A program made the position numbers and the translations under genes. The notes beneath the pieces are model-generated. The model saw nothing but the letters and a program-made list of their open reading frames with translations. It was not told the DNA's origin and searched no databases. A stretch of DNA of 64,000 nt. It comes from Pseudomonas putida. GTDB taxonomy: Bacteria > Pseudomonadota > Gammaproteobacteria > Pseudomonadales > Pseudomonadaceae. Below, piece by piece: positions 9,133 through 20,843 of this stretch (positions within the stretch are counted from its first letter, which is position 1; each line of letters opens with the position of its first letter). Where the stretch lies: the NCBI GenBank assembly GCA_041071465.1, contig CP163498.1, positions 868,001 through 932,000 on the forward strand, read 5' to 3'.

Positions 9133-9351
9133 ATGTATGTGTGTCTTTGTGTCGGCGTTACCGACGGACAGATCCGCGATGCGATCTATGAAGGATGCTG
9201 CAGTTACAAGGAAGTGCGAGCCGCGACCAATGTCGCCAGCCAGTGTGGCAAATGCGCCTGCCTGGCCAAACAGGTGGTCCGCGAGACCCTGACCGAGCTT
9301 CAGGTCAGCCAGGCATCCCTGCCCTACCCTGTAGAATTTACCGCAGCCTGA
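9133..9351 (+). CDS. bfd: Bacterioferritin-associated ferredoxin (Bfd)
   Basis: Small [2Fe-2S] protein of 72 residues that binds bacterioferritin and supplies electrons to release stored iron. The four cluster cysteines are Cys4 and Cys6 (MYVCLCVGVT) and Cys38 and Cys41 (ASQCGKC), the Bfd-type CxC...CxxC pattern. It lies just before bfr on the same strand, but a terminator hairpin and a separate promoter region lie between, so the two can be expressed oppositely, as expected when iron is low or high. A Fur-like site precedes it. Confidence 0.96.
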   Translation: MYVCLCVGVTDGQIRDAIYEGCCSYKEVRAATNVASQCGKCACLAKQVVRETLTELQVSQASLPYPVEFTAA

Positions 9352-9368
9352 ACGCCCAGAATTTGAAG

Positions 9369-9396
9369 AACCGGACCCTGTGTCCGGTTTTTTTAT
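9369..9396 (+). terminator. Rho-independent terminator of bfd
   Basis: Stem ACCGGAC/GTCCGGT followed by T6, about 20 bases after the bfd stop. Confidence 0.85.
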
Positions 9397-9476
9397 GCCC
9401 AAAATTCAATAAGTTAGCGTTCCAACGCGGTTCACAAACATTCTTATTCCTATTAATTTTCACTTATTATTCAACA

Positions 9477-9499
9477 ACTTAGGTTTGACACTCCTAAGT
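9477..9499. promoter_or_regulatory. Perfect inverted repeat over the bfr promoter region
   Basis: ACTTAGG and CCTAAGT form a perfect 7+7 inverted repeat with a 9-base spacer that contains TTGACA, a good -35 element. This looks like an operator overlapping the bfr promoter. The protein that binds it is not identified; it does not fit the Fur consensus. Confidence 0.5.
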
Positions 9500-9552
9500 A
9501 TCGGGCTCAAACTTCAGTGTATTGGCACACTTCTACAGGGCAGGAACCCGAA

Positions 9553-10026
9553 ATGAAAGGCGACGTAAGCGTCATCCAGCATCTCAACAAGATCCTCGGA
9601 AACGAGCTGGTCGCGATCAACCAGTACTTCCTGCACGCACGCATGTACGAAGATTGGGGCCTGAACAAACTCGGCAAGCACGAGTACAAGGAATCCATCG
9701 ACGAGATGAAGCACGCTGACAAACTGATCAAGCGTATTCTGTTCCTCGAAGGCATCCCGAACGTTCAGGACCTGGGCAAGCTGATGATTGGCGAGCACAC
9801 CAAGGAAATGCTCGAGTGCGACCTGAAGCTGGAGAAGAAAGGCCTGGCCGACCTGAAAGCAGCCATCGCTCATTGCGAAACCGCCGGTGACTTCGGCTCG
9901 CGTGACATGCTCGAAGACATCCTCGAGTCCGAGGAAGAACACATCGACTGGCTGGAAACCCAGCTGGGGTTGATCGACAAGATCAGTATCGAAAACTACC
10001 TGCAGTCGCAGATGGGCGAAGAGTAA
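9553..10026 (+). CDS. bfr: Bacterioferritin
   Basis: Haem-containing 24-mer iron-storage protein with a ferroxidase centre. It has 157 residues. Ferroxidase ligands are visible: Glu18 in [12 protein letters not shown], and Glu51 and His54 in [11 protein letters not shown], where Met52 is the axial haem ligand. Later Glu and His residues are in [11 protein letters not shown] and [13 protein letters not shown]. The start at 9553 ([15 protein letters not shown]) is the usual one; the frame upstream lacks a ribosome site. It follows bfd, whose product mobilises its iron. Confidence 0.95.
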   Translation: MKGDVSVIQHLNKILGNELVAINQYFLHARMYEDWGLNKLGKHEYKESIDEMKHADKLIKRILFLEGIPNVQDLGKLMIGEHTKEMLECDLKLEKKGLADLKAAIAHCETAGDFGSRDMLEDILESEEEHIDWLETQLGLIDKISIENYLQSQMGEE

Positions 10027-10038
10027 TTATTCGCCGCA

Positions 10039-10069
10039 TAAAAAAACCCGCGATCAGCGGGTTTTTTTA
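10039..10069. terminator. Bidirectional terminator between bfr and grxD
   Basis: Stem AAAAAACCCGC/GCGGGTTTTTTT with a short loop, between two convergent genes. Confidence 0.88.
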
Positions 10070-10083
10070 TGCTTGCCGGAAGA

Positions 10084-10419
10084 TCAGGCTTCAGCAGCCT
10101 TGGCCTTGGCAGCCGCTTCCTTGATCAGGGTTTGCAGCTCACCCTTTTCGAACATTTCCAGCATGATGTCGCTACCGCCAACCAGCTCGCCGGCTACCCA
10201 CAGCTGCGGGAACGTCGGCCAGTTAGCGTATTTTGGCAGGTTGGCGCGGATTTCCGGGTTCTGCAGGATGTCGACGTAGGCGAACTTTTCGCCACAACCC
10301 ATCACAGCCTGCGATGCCTTGGCCGAGAACCCGCACTGCGGGGCATTCGGCGAGCCTTTCATGTAAAGCAGAATGGTGTTGTTGGCAATCTGCTCTTTGA
10401 TCGTATCGATGATATCCAT
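10084..10419 (-). CDS. grxD: Monothiol glutaredoxin (Grx4/GrxD type)
   Basis: CGFS-type glutaredoxin of 111 residues that carries and delivers [2Fe-2S] clusters. The CGFS active site is at residues 29-32 (SPNAPQCGFSAKA). The glutathione-binding region WPTFPQLWVAGELVGGSDI is typical. The C-terminus is an Ala/Lys-rich tail. Placement beside bacterioferritin fits an iron and Fe-S role. It is convergent with bfr and shares its terminator. Confidence 0.95.
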   Translation of the reverse strand: MDIIDTIKEQIANNTILLYMKGSPNAPQCGFSAKASQAVMGCGEKFAYVDILQNPEIRANLPKYANWPTFPQLWVAGELVGGSDIMLEMFEKGELQTLIKEAAAKAKAAEA

Positions 10420-10510
10420 CTAGCACCTCAGCTGAACTTTCCGACGCGGTCGTCGGCACGGTGACGCATTGTATCGGAAAGCCGAGCAGCGTGCTCGGCC
10501 TTGCCGTTGC

Positions 10511-12619
10511 TTACGCGGCCTCTACTTGCACGGGCACGCCATTGAGGGCAGCGTTGCCGGAAACCTGATCGCGAAAGCGCTCATCGGTCAGGTCATTGGC
10601 ACTCACGCCCGGTTGCGCCTGGGCGATTTGCATGTGCACGCCCTGACGGCCATGGCCATAGCCATGGGGCAAGCTGACGACCCCGGGCATCATGTCCTCG
10701 CAGGCCTGCACCTCCACTTCAAGTTCACCCGTTCGCGAGCGGATACGCACCCGCTGGCCGTCCTGCAGCTGGCGCTGCTGCAGGTCTTGCGGGTGCATCA
10801 ACAACTGATGGCGTGGCTTGCCCTTCACCAGGCGATGGAAGTTGTGCATCCACGAGTTGTTGCTGCGCACATGGCGACGCCCGATCAGCAGCAGTTCGCC
10901 CGGCACAGGTGGCGTCATTTGCGCCAGGCGGTGCAAGTCATCCAGCAACACCTGGGGCGCCGCTTCGACAGTTTTGCTGGCAGTCGCCAGGCGTACAGCA
11001 AGGTTGCTGCGCAACGGCCCAAGGTCAAGCCCATGCGGATGGTTGCCCAGTGTTTCCAGAGAGAGCTGCCAAGGCGTTGCTTCACCATAGCGCCCTTTGC
11101 GCAGGGCCAGATCGATCATCTGCGCAGGCGCCCAGGTGGGTTTCACCTCCAGTTCGGCACGCCTGGCAAACGCCTGCGCCAGGCCGACGAAGATCTCCCA
11201 ATCATGCAGCGCCCCCTCCGGCTTGGGCAGGATCGCCCGGTTGAAGCGGGTGACGTTACGCACGGCCAGCAGGTTGAAGGTGCTGTCGTAATGGTCGTTT
11301 TCCAGCGCCGAGGTGGAGGGCAGGATCAGATCGGCATGGCGGGTGGTCTCATTGATGTAGAGATCGATGCTGAGCATGAACTCCAGGCCATCCAGTGCCG
11401 CATCCAGCTGGCGGCCGTTAGGCGTCGACAACACGGGGTTACCGGCAACTGTCACTAATGCGCGCACCTGCCCTTCGCCAGGCGTGCGTATTTCCTCGGC
11501 CAAGGCCGCCACGGGCAATTCACCGCCGTACTCGGGCAAGCCCGACACACGGCTCTGCCAGGCATTGAAATGACCACCCGAGGTGGTCGCCACCAGGTCG
11601 ACGGCAGGCTCCGTACACAACGCGCCGCCTGTGCGGTCGAGGTTGCCGGTCACCAGGTTGATCAGTTGCACCAGCCAGTGGCAGAGCGTGCCGAAGGCTT
11701 GGGTCGAGACGCCCATACGGCCGTAGCACACTGCCCGCCCGGCAGCGGCGAGGTCGCCTGCCAGCTGGCGTATGTCGGCTGCGGCAATACCACAGTGGGC
11801 GCTCACGGCCTCGGCACTGAACGGCGCAATGGCCTCGCGCACCTGCTGCAGGCCGCTGACCGGTAAGTGCGACCCCCGCGCCAGGCCTTCTTCGAACAGG
11901 GTGTTCAGCAAGCCGCACAACAGGGCTGCATCGCCACCGGGGCGAATGAACAGATGAGTGTCAGCCATTGCCGCCGTTTCGCTACGCCGTGGGTCAATCA
12001 CCACCAGCCGCCCACCACGCGCCCGCAGGGCCTTCAGACGCTTTTCCACGTCCGGCACGGTCATGATGCTGCCATTGGAGGCCAGCGGGTTGCCGCCAAG
12101 AATCAGCATGAAGTCGGTATGGTCGATGTCCGGGATCGGCAGCAGCAGACCATGGCCATACATCAGGTGGCTGACCAGGTGTTGCGGCAACTGGTCCACT
12201 GACGTGGCTGAGAAACGGTTACGGGTCTTGAGCAGGCCCAAGAAGTAGTTGCTGTGGGTCATCAAGCCGTAGTTGTGCACGCTCGGGTTGCCCTGGTAGA
12301 CCGCCACGGCATTGCGCCCATGGGCTTGCTGAACCGCCCACAATTTCTCGGCAGCCAGTGCGAACGCTTCGTCCCAGCCAATCGGCTGCCAATGCTCGCC
12401 TACTCGCTTGTGTGGCTGGCGCAGGCGATCCGGATCATTCTGAATGTCCTGCAACGCCACAGCCTTGGGGCAGACATGGCCACGGCTGAACGGGTCCAGC
12501 GGGTCGCCCTTGATGGAGCTGATAAACGCCCGCCCATCGTCTTCGTGACTGACTTCGATGTTCAATCCGCAGATCGCTTCGCACAGGTGACAGGCACGGT
12601 GATGCAGGGTCTTGGTCAT
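10511..12619 (-). CDS. Molybdopterin-dependent oxidoreductase with N-terminal [4Fe-4S] site
   Basis: DMSO-reductase-family catalytic subunit of 702 residues. The N-terminal cluster motif has Cys10, Cys13, Cys17 and Cys50 (RACHLCEAICGL ... GHVCPKA). Stretches for bis-MGD binding follow (LILGGNPLASNGS, LVVIDPRRSETAAMADTHL, LPSTSALENDHYD), with a C-terminal molydopterin-dinucleotide-binding barrel. There is no Tat signal, so it is probably cytoplasmic, like formate dehydrogenase H and assimilatory enzymes. No partner subunit gene is adjacent. The substrate cannot be told from sequence. Confidence 0.88.
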   Translation of the reverse strand: MTKTLHHRACHLCEAICGLNIEVSHEDDGRAFISSIKGDPLDPFSRGHVCPKAVALQDIQNDPDRLRQPHKRVGEHWQPIGWDEAFALAAEKLWAVQQAHGRNAVAVYQGNPSVHNYGLMTHSNYFLGLLKTRNRFSATSVDQLPQHLVSHLMYGHGLLLPIPDIDHTDFMLILGGNPLASNGSIMTVPDVEKRLKALRARGGRLVVIDPRRSETAAMADTHLFIRPGGDAALLCGLLNTLFEEGLARGSHLPVSGLQQVREAIAPFSAEAVSAHCGIAAADIRQLAGDLAAAGRAVCYGRMGVSTQAFGTLCHWLVQLINLVTGNLDRTGGALCTEPAVDLVATTSGGHFNAWQSRVSGLPEYGGELPVAALAEEIRTPGEGQVRALVTVAGNPVLSTPNGRQLDAALDGLEFMLSIDLYINETTRHADLILPSTSALENDHYDSTFNLLAVRNVTRFNRAILPKPEGALHDWEIFVGLAQAFARRAELEVKPTWAPAQMIDLALRKGRYGEATPWQLSLETLGNHPHGLDLGPLRSNLAVRLATASKTVEAAPQVLLDDLHRLAQMTPPVPGELLLIGRRHVRSNNSWMHNFHRLVKGKPRHQLLMHPQDLQQRQLQDGQRVRIRSRTGELEVEVQACEDMMPGVVSLPHGYGHGRQGVHMQIAQAQPGVSANDLTDERFRDQVSGNAALNGVPVQVEAA

Positions 12620-12995
12620 GGCCGCCTCTGCCTTGTTGTTGTCCAGCAGTGACTATGCGCTCACCCCCAGCCCACAGCCAGTGCGCTTCGCCGCGTGAAT
12701 CCACCGACATCAGGCGCACGATTTGCGACAGCCATTTGCCAAATTGCCAGCAAGCCGTGTACAACCTTGGTGTAGCAAATAAAAAACAGCACGGGCCAAC
12801 GGGTAAAGACACCCTTTGCAACACCCTTTGCAATCAGGCCACTGTTTCCCCCCTTGGCTTCAGGCGACATTTACTTATAGTATTGCGCCTTTCCCTATTT
12901 CGTCCGCCCCGTGCGGCTTACGCCGCAGGTCACTCCCGTTGTCAAAAAAAACCATACGGTCGACCTGCATACCGTTGCAGATAAGGTAGTCAATC
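12620..12995. other. 376-base divergent region between the molybdoenzyme gene and argF
   Basis: This region holds the promoters of both genes. TGTCA followed by an A run at 12940-12960 loosely resembles the ArgR half-site pattern of Pseudomonas, but the match is weak. It contains a 12-base tandem duplication, listed separately. No gene was recognised. Confidence 0.5.
12809..12832. repeat. Perfect 12-base tandem duplication upstream of argF
   Basis: ACACCCTTTGCA occurs twice in direct succession. It lies about 165 bases before argF and may be simple slippage or a doubled binding site. Confidence 0.8.
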
Positions 12996-13916
12996 ATGAG
13001 CGCTAGGCACTTTCTCTCCCTGCTGGACTTCACCACCGACGAATTGCTCGGGGTGATCCGCCGCGGCATCGAGCTGAAGGACTTGCGCAAACGAGGCGTG
13101 TTGTTCGAGCCGCTGAAGAACCGCGTACTGGGCATGATCTTCGAGAAGTCCTCCACCCGCACCCGCGTGTCGTTCGAAGCCGGAATGATCCAGCTTGGCG
13201 GTCAGGCCATCTTCCTGTCCCCGCGCGACACCCAGCTGGGCCGTGGCGAGCCGATCGGCGACAGTGCCATCGTGCTGTCGAGCATGCTTGACGTGGTGAT
13301 GATCCGTACCCACGCCCACAGCACGCTGACCGAGTTCGCTGCCAAATCGCGCGTGCCGGTGATCAATGGCCTGTCCGACGAGTCGCACCCGTGCCAGTTG
13401 CTGGCCGACATGCAGACCTTCCTCGAGCACCGCGGCTCGATCCAGGGCAAGACCGTGACCTGGATCGGCGATGGCTTCAACATGTGCAACTCCTATATCG
13501 AAGCCGCCAGGCAGTTCGATTTCCAGCTGCGCATCGCCTGCCCCGAAGGCTACGAGCCGGATCAACGCTTCATGGCGCTGGGCGGTGACCGCGTGCAGAT
13601 CATCCGTGATGTCAAGCAAGCCGTGCGCGATGCACACCTTGTGGTCACCGATGTCTGGACTTCCATGGGTCAGGAGGAGGAAACTGCACGGCGCCTGGCG
13701 CATTTCGCGCCTTACCAGGTCACTCGCGAACTGCTCGACCTGGCGGCACCCGATGTCCTCTTCATGCACTGCCTACCCGCCCACCGTGGCGAGGAAATCA
13801 GCCAGGACCTGCTCGACGACCCACGGTCGGTCGCCTGGGGCGAGGCTGAAAACCGCCTGCATGCACAGAAGGCGCTTCTCGAATTCCTTGTAGAACCGGC
13901 TTACCACCACGCATGA
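12996..13916 (+). CDS. argF: Ornithine carbamoyltransferase (anabolic)
   Basis: Transfers the carbamoyl group to ornithine to give citrulline in arginine synthesis. It has 306 residues. The carbamoyl-phosphate motif [10 protein letters not shown] is near residue 53, HPCQLLAD near 131, and the ornithine/Cys loop is in [12 protein letters not shown] near 265. The length and motifs fit the biosynthetic trimeric enzyme rather than catabolic ArcB (about 336 residues). Its stop overlaps the start of the ABC ATPase gene (ATGA), so they may be co-translated. Likely ArgR-controlled, but the operator match upstream is weak. Confidence 0.95.
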   Translation: MSARHFLSLLDFTTDELLGVIRRGIELKDLRKRGVLFEPLKNRVLGMIFEKSSTRTRVSFEAGMIQLGGQAIFLSPRDTQLGRGEPIGDSAIVLSSMLDVVMIRTHAHSTLTEFAAKSRVPVINGLSDESHPCQLLADMQTFLEHRGSIQGKTVTWIGDGFNMCNSYIEAARQFDFQLRIACPEGYEPDQRFMALGGDRVQIIRDVKQAVRDAHLVVTDVWTSMGQEEETARRLAHFAPYQVTRELLDLAAPDVLFMHCLPAHRGEEISQDLLDDPRSVAWGEAENRLHAQKALLEFLVEPAYHHA

Positions 13917-15022
13917 GTCAACCCCTACTGCTCAACCTGCGCAACCTCGCCTGCGGTTATGGCGATCAGCGCATCGTCCAGAATCTCAACCTGCACCTGA
14001 ACGCAGGCGACATTGGTTGCCTGCTCGGTTCGTCCGGTTGCGGGAAAACCACCACGCTGCGCGCGATTGCCGGTTTCGAACCGGTGCACGACGGCGAGAT
14101 CCAGCTGGCCGGCGAAGTCATTTCCCGTGCAGGCTTCACCCTGGCCCCGGAAAAGCGTCGCATCGGCATGGTGTTTCAGGACTATGCGCTGTTCCCGCAC
14201 CTGACCGTGGCGCAGAACATTGCCTTCGGCATCGCCAAGCACCCACGCCAAGCCGCCGTCATCGAAGAGATGCTGGAACTGGTCAAGCTGGGCGGCCTGG
14301 GCGGGCGTTACCCGCATGAGCTTTCTGGTGGCCAGCAGCAGCGGGTCGCCCTGGCCCGTGCGCTGGCGCCTGAACCCCAGTTGTTGTTGCTGGACGAGCC
14401 GTTCTCCAACCTCGACGTGGAATTGCGCCGGCGCCTGAGCCATGAGGTTCGCGACATTCTCAAAAGCCGCGGTACCAGCGCCATCCTGGTTACCCATGAC
14501 CAGGAAGAAGCCTTTGCCGTCAGCGATCAGGTTGGCGTGTTCAAGGAGGGCCGCCTGGAACAGTGGGACACGCCCTACAACCTTTACCACGAACCGCAAA
14601 CGCCGTTCGTGGCCAGCTTCATTGGGCAGGGGTATTTCATCCGTGGGCAGATGAGCAGCCATGAGGCCGTCAATACCGAGCTGGGTGAACTGCGCGGCAA
14701 CCGTGCCTACATCATGGCACCAGGCAGCTCGGTGGATGTGCTGCTGCGGCCCGACGATATCGTGCATGCACCCGGCAGTTCACTGCAGGCGAACATCGTC
14801 GGCAAGAGCTTCCTGGGGGCATCGACCCTGTACCGCCTGCAACTGCCTACCGGCAGCCAGCTGGAGGCTATCTTCCCTAGCCATAACGACCATCAGGTCG
14901 GCGAAGATGTGGGGATTGCGGTGAAGGCCGATCACCTGGTGCTGTTCCCGGTGCCGGGCAGTGTGGCGGCGCAATTGCCGCGGCAAGAGAATGGCGTTCG
15001 TCGGTACAGTTCGGCGACCTGA
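13913..15022 (+). CDS. ABC transporter ATP-binding protein, ferric-iron type
   Basis: ATPase subunit of 369 residues. Walker A is [10 protein letters not shown] near residue 39, the Q-loop is [11 protein letters not shown], the signature is [15 protein letters not shown] and Walker B is [13 protein letters not shown] regulatory TOBE-like domain occupies the last ~120 residues ([11 protein letters not shown]). This architecture is that of FbpC/FutC iron and of sulfate, spermidine and sugar importers. No permease or binding protein gene is adjacent, so it is an orphan ATPase. The start overlaps the argF stop. The substrate is an inference from FbpC-like sequence features. Confidence 0.85.
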   Translation: MSQPLLLNLRNLACGYGDQRIVQNLNLHLNAGDIGCLLGSSGCGKTTTLRAIAGFEPVHDGEIQLAGEVISRAGFTLAPEKRRIGMVFQDYALFPHLTVAQNIAFGIAKHPRQAAVIEEMLELVKLGGLGGRYPHELSGGQQQRVALARALAPEPQLLLLDEPFSNLDVELRRRLSHEVRDILKSRGTSAILVTHDQEEAFAVSDQVGVFKEGRLEQWDTPYNLYHEPQTPFVASFIGQGYFIRGQMSSHEAVNTELGELRGNRAYIMAPGSSVDVLLRPDDIVHAPGSSLQANIVGKSFLGASTLYRLQLPTGSQLEAIFPSHNDHQVGEDVGIAVKADHLVLFPVPGSVAAQLPRQENGVRRYSSAT

Positions 15023-15032
15023 TTCGAAATCT

Positions 15033-15051
15033 CGGGGCCGCCTTGCGGCCC
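15033..15051. terminator. Hairpin between convergent genes
   Basis: GGGCCGC and GCGGCCC form a stem, with no long T run. It lies between the ABC ATPase gene and ybaK and probably ends both transcripts. Confidence 0.55.
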
Positions 15052-15058
15052 AGAAATC

Positions 15059-15528
15059 TCAGCCCCGACCGATGCCGGCAAATTTGCCCTGGGTATGCTC
15101 GGCCAGCACCGCCGCCGCCAACTCCACTTCCAACCCACGCCGTCCAGCACTGACATGGATGGTTGCGAAGTTCTGCGCTGATTCGTCAATGAACGTACGC
15201 AGCCGTTTCTTCTGCCCCAGCGGGCTGATACCGCCTACCAGGTAACCCGTGGCCCGTTGCGCCGCCGCAGGGTCCGCCATCTCGCACTTCTTCACCCCGG
15301 CAGCATGGGCCAAGGCCTTGAGGTCCAAGGTACCTACCACAGGCACGACCGCTACCAGCAACTCCCCTTCTCGCTGCTAGCCAGCAAGGTCTTGAACACC
15401 TGTTGCGGGTCGAGCCCGAGCTTTTCCGCCGCCTCCAGGCCATACGACGCCGACTTGGGGTCATGTTCATAACTGTGCACACGGTGCTCGGCGCGGTGCT
15501 TCTTCAACAGGTCTAGGGCGGGGGTCAT
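15059..15528 (-). pseudogene. ybaK: Cys-tRNA(Pro) deacylase YbaK, apparent single-base frameshift
   Basis: YbaK/EbsC family editing enzyme that hydrolyses Cys-tRNA(Pro). Reading from the ATG at 15528 gives MTPALDLLKKHRAEHRVH and continues to LLASSEKG, then the frame breaks. The rest ([20 protein letters not shown] ... KFAGIG) lies in the next frame from about 15361. Restoring one C in the CCCC run at 15364-15367 (plus strand) joins both parts into about 156 residues, the normal size. The conserved [16 protein letters not shown] stretch is intact. Either a pseudogene or, more likely, a sequence error. Confidence 0.85.
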
Positions 15529-15829
15529 GCAAGGGCTCCGGTCTGGGACGGCTCGGCGGCTACTTTAGGACAAATCCCACATCCCAGCCAGCGCACCACA
15601 ATCGCGCGCCTCTACTACGGGGATTCGAAGCGGATTTTAGCGACCATATCGTGACTGGTCGTTCACTTTCGACCTTTGACATCAGCGTTTCTTGTCTATA
15701 TTTTTTCGTTTCTGAATAAACACTGCACTTTTAAGGTGCATTCCTACATCTGCCCGGGTCAATGGGGATAGACACCGGGCTTTGCTGTCGAGCGCCACGC
15801 GCCTCACAACAAAAAAAACGAGGTCATAC
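15529..15829 (+). promoter_or_regulatory. glpF promoter region (301 bases without a gene)
   Basis: It contains GTTCACTTTCG at 15661-15671, which shares GTTCACTTT with a site upstream of glpD at 19127-19135. This supports a shared GlpR operator element. The leader just before glpF is AT-rich (TATTTTTTCGTTTCTGAATA). Confidence 0.5.
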
Positions 15830-18230
<2,401 letters not shown>

Positions 18231-18236
18231 CGCTTG

Positions 18237-18259
18237 TTGGGGCCGCCACGCGGCCCCAA
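18237..18259 (+). terminator. Hairpin after glpK
   Basis: A perfect 9-base stem, TTGGGGCCG/CGGCCCCAA, with a 5-base loop starts 6 bases after the glpK stop. The T run is weak. Confidence 0.6.
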
Positions 18260-18331
18260 TCGTCTACTGGCCGTCATCCCCTTCCTACGGCATTATTGCA
18301 GAATTTGTCCGGCTGCCCCAAAGGACCGCCC

Positions 18332-19086
18332 ATGAATCTGCCCCCTCGCCAACAACAAATCCTCGAACTGGTGCGCGATCGCGGTTACGTCAGTATCGAA
18401 GAAATGGCGCAGCTGTTCGTCGTGACACCGCAAACCATTCGCCGCGATATCAACCAGCTGGCCGAGCTCAATCTGCTACGTCGCTACCACGGTGGCGCGG
18501 CCTACGACTCGAGCATCGAGAACACTGCCTACGCCATGCGTGCCGACCAGATGCGCGACGAAAAGCAGCGCATAGCCGATGCCGTGGCTCGGCAGATTCC
18601 CGACCACGCCTCGCTGTTCATCAACATCGGTACCACCACCGAATCGATTGCCCGGGCACTGCTCAACCACAACCACCTGAAAGTCATCACCAACAACCTG
18701 CATGTGGCTGCAATTCTGGCCGCCAAGGACGATTTCGAAGTGCTGGTGGCGGGTGGCACGGTGCGCCGTGATGGTGGCGTGGTTGGCCAGGCCAGCGTCG
18801 ACTTCATCAACCAGTTCAAGGTCGACTTCGCCCTGGTGGGCATCAGTGGCATCGACGAAGATGGCAGCCTACTCGATTTCGACTATCAGGAAGTGCGGGT
18901 ATCCCAGGCGATCATCGCCAATGCCAGGCAAGTGATCCTTGCCGCCGACTCCAGCAAGTTCGGGCGCAACGCCATGGTGCGCCTGGGTTCGATCAGCCTG
19001 GTCGAGACCTGGTGACCGACCAGGCGCCAACCCCCGCCCTCACTCAGTTGCTCAACCAGTACAAGATCCGCCTCGAAGTGGTTTGA
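18332..19086 (+). pseudogene. glpR: Glycerol-3-phosphate regulon repressor GlpR, apparent 3' frameshift
   Basis: DeoR-family repressor of glycerol genes, induced by glycerol-3-phosphate. The N-terminal winged helix is clear ([32 protein letters not shown]), as is the C-terminal sugar-phosphate sensor domain ([33 protein letters not shown]). The frame ends early at 19015 after [11 protein letters not shown]. Adding one C at 19008-19009 continues it as [19 protein letters not shown] to a stop at 19086, giving 251 residues, close to E. coli GlpR. As written, 228 residues remain. A sequence error or a mild 3' truncation. Confidence 0.88.
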
Positions 19087-19125
19087 GCCGAAGCGGGCTG
19101 CCAAGCGGCCCGCAATTTTCGTAAA

Positions 19126-19240
19126 TGTTCACTTTATTGTCATCTGATCAGTTTTTTCTATAGAGACTGACTGGCGACGGGCTTTCTGTTGCGTTAGTAT
19201 TTTCGGAAACGAACATAAATGTTCATATTCGATGTGAACA
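19126..19240. promoter_or_regulatory. glpD control region with GlpR-like operators
   Basis: GAACATAAATGTTC (19211-19224) is a near-perfect palindrome. It overlaps a second inverted repeat, TGTTCA-N9-TGAACA (19220-19240). A further TGTTCACTTT lies at 19126-19135 and recurs upstream of glpF. These resemble the E. coli GlpR half-site ATGTTCG. The spacing and placement just before glpD support repression by GlpR. Confidence 0.7.
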
Positions 19241-19259
19241 GCCTCAGGAGGCCTTGCCC

Positions 19260-20786
19260 GTGTCCCAGCCCGTTTCGTCCCAGCCCCCACTCGCCGACTG
19301 CTATGACCTCGCTGTGATCGGTGGTGGTATCAATGGCGTGGGCATCGCTGCCGACGCCGCTGGGCGCGGCCTCAAGGTGTTCCTCTGCGAAAAGGACGAC
19401 CTGGCCCAGCACACCTCGTCGGCCAGCAGCAAGTTGATCCACGGTGGCCTGCGCTACCTGGAACACTACGAGTTTCGCCTGGTGCGCGAAGCACTGGCCG
19501 AGCGTGAAGTACTGCTGGCCAAGGCACCGCACATCGTCAAGCCGATGCGCTTCGTGTTGCCACATCGCCCGCACCTGCGCCCTGCGTGGATGATTCGTGC
19601 TGGCCTGTTCCTGTATGACCACCTGGGCAAGCGCAAGCGCCTGGGCGCTTCGCGCAGCCTGCGCTTTGGCCCGGGATACCCGCTCAAGCCAGCGATCAGC
19701 CGCGGTTTCGAATACGCCGACTGTGCCGTGGATGACGCCCGCCTGGTGGTGCTCAATGCCATGGCCGCCCGTGAGCACGGTGCGCACATCCACACGCGCA
19801 CCCGCTGCCTGCGCGCCGAGCGCGTCGATGGCCTGTGGCAGGTTGAACTGCAGCACGCCGACGGCAGCCTGCAGACCCTTCGCGCCCGCGCCCTGGTCAA
19901 CGCCGCCGGCCCATGGGTCGCCAGCTTCATCAAGGACGACCTCAAGCTCGATGCGCCTTATGGCATTCGCCTGATCCAGGGCAGCCACATCATCGTTCCG
20001 CGCCTGTACGAGGGCGAACATGCCTACATCCTGCAGAACGAAGACCAGCGCATTGTTTTTTGCATCCCCTATCTGGAACGTTTCACCCTGATCGGCACCA
20101 CCGACCGCGAATACAGTGGCGACCCTGCTCAAGTGAAAATCACCGAGGGAGAAACGGATTACCTGCTCAAGGTGGTGAACCAGCATTTCAACCATCAGAT
20201 CAGCCGTGCCGATATCCTGCACACTTACTCCGGCGTTCGCCCGCTGTGCAACGACGAATCGGACAACCCTTCGGCCGTGACCCGCGACTACACCCTTGCG
20301 CTGTCCGCAGGCGATGGCCAGGCACCGTTACTGTCGGTATTCGGTGGCAAGCTCACCACCTATCGCAAGCTGGCAGAATCGGCAATGGGCGAGCTCAAGC
20401 CATTCTTCACCGAGATGCGCGGCAGCTGGACGGCTGAAAGCCCGCTACCGGGCGGCGAGAACATGACCGACGCACAGGCGCTGGTCGATGCGTTGCTGGC
20501 ACGCCATCACTGGTTACCCATGGACATTGCCAAACGTTGGGCTACCACATACGGCAGCCGCGCATGGCAACTGCTGGACGGTGTTCAAGGGCCGGTGGAC
20601 CTCGGCCAGGCAATCGGCGGTGGCTTGTTCACACGCGAGGTGGATTACCTGCGCAACGAAGAATGGGCGCTGACGGCCGACGATATTCTGTGGCGGCGTA
20701 CCAAGCTGGGCCTGTTCACCACAGCAGCAGAGCAGCAAACCTTGAAGCAATACCTGAACGATCGCCAGGGCGTCCAGGCTGCCTGA
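19260..20786 (+). CDS. glpD: Aerobic glycerol-3-phosphate dehydrogenase
   Basis: FAD enzyme on the inner face of the membrane that oxidises glycerol-3-phosphate to DHAP and feeds quinones. It has 508 residues. The N-terminal FAD motif is VIGGGINGVGIAADAAGRG. Conserved stretches include SSASSKLIHGGLRYLE, VNAAGPWV and GVRPLCNDESDNPSAVTRDY. The GTG at 19260 is chosen because CAGGAGG lies at the right distance; a TTG at 19254 is too close to it. It follows glpR and has its own operator-rich promoter. Confidence 0.96.
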   Translation: MSQPVSSQPPLADCYDLAVIGGGINGVGIAADAAGRGLKVFLCEKDDLAQHTSSASSKLIHGGLRYLEHYEFRLVREALAEREVLLAKAPHIVKPMRFVLPHRPHLRPAWMIRAGLFLYDHLGKRKRLGASRSLRFGPGYPLKPAISRGFEYADCAVDDARLVVLNAMAAREHGAHIHTRTRCLRAERVDGLWQVELQHADGSLQTLRARALVNAAGPWVASFIKDDLKLDAPYGIRLIQGSHIIVPRLYEGEHAYILQNEDQRIVFCIPYLERFTLIGTTDREYSGDPAQVKITEGETDYLLKVVNQHFNHQISRADILHTYSGVRPLCNDESDNPSAVTRDYTLALSAGDGQAPLLSVFGGKLTTYRKLAESAMGELKPFFTEMRGSWTAESPLPGGENMTDAQALVDALLARHHWLPMDIAKRWATTYGSRAWQLLDGVQGPVDLGQAIGGGLFTREVDYLRNEEWALTADDILWRRTKLGLFTTAAEQQTLKQYLNDRQGVQAA

Positions 20787-20843
20787 TACCACGTAGTCGC
20801 AGGGCTTCGCCAAAGGCGCTGCCCTGCGTCAGGCCTCTTTGCG

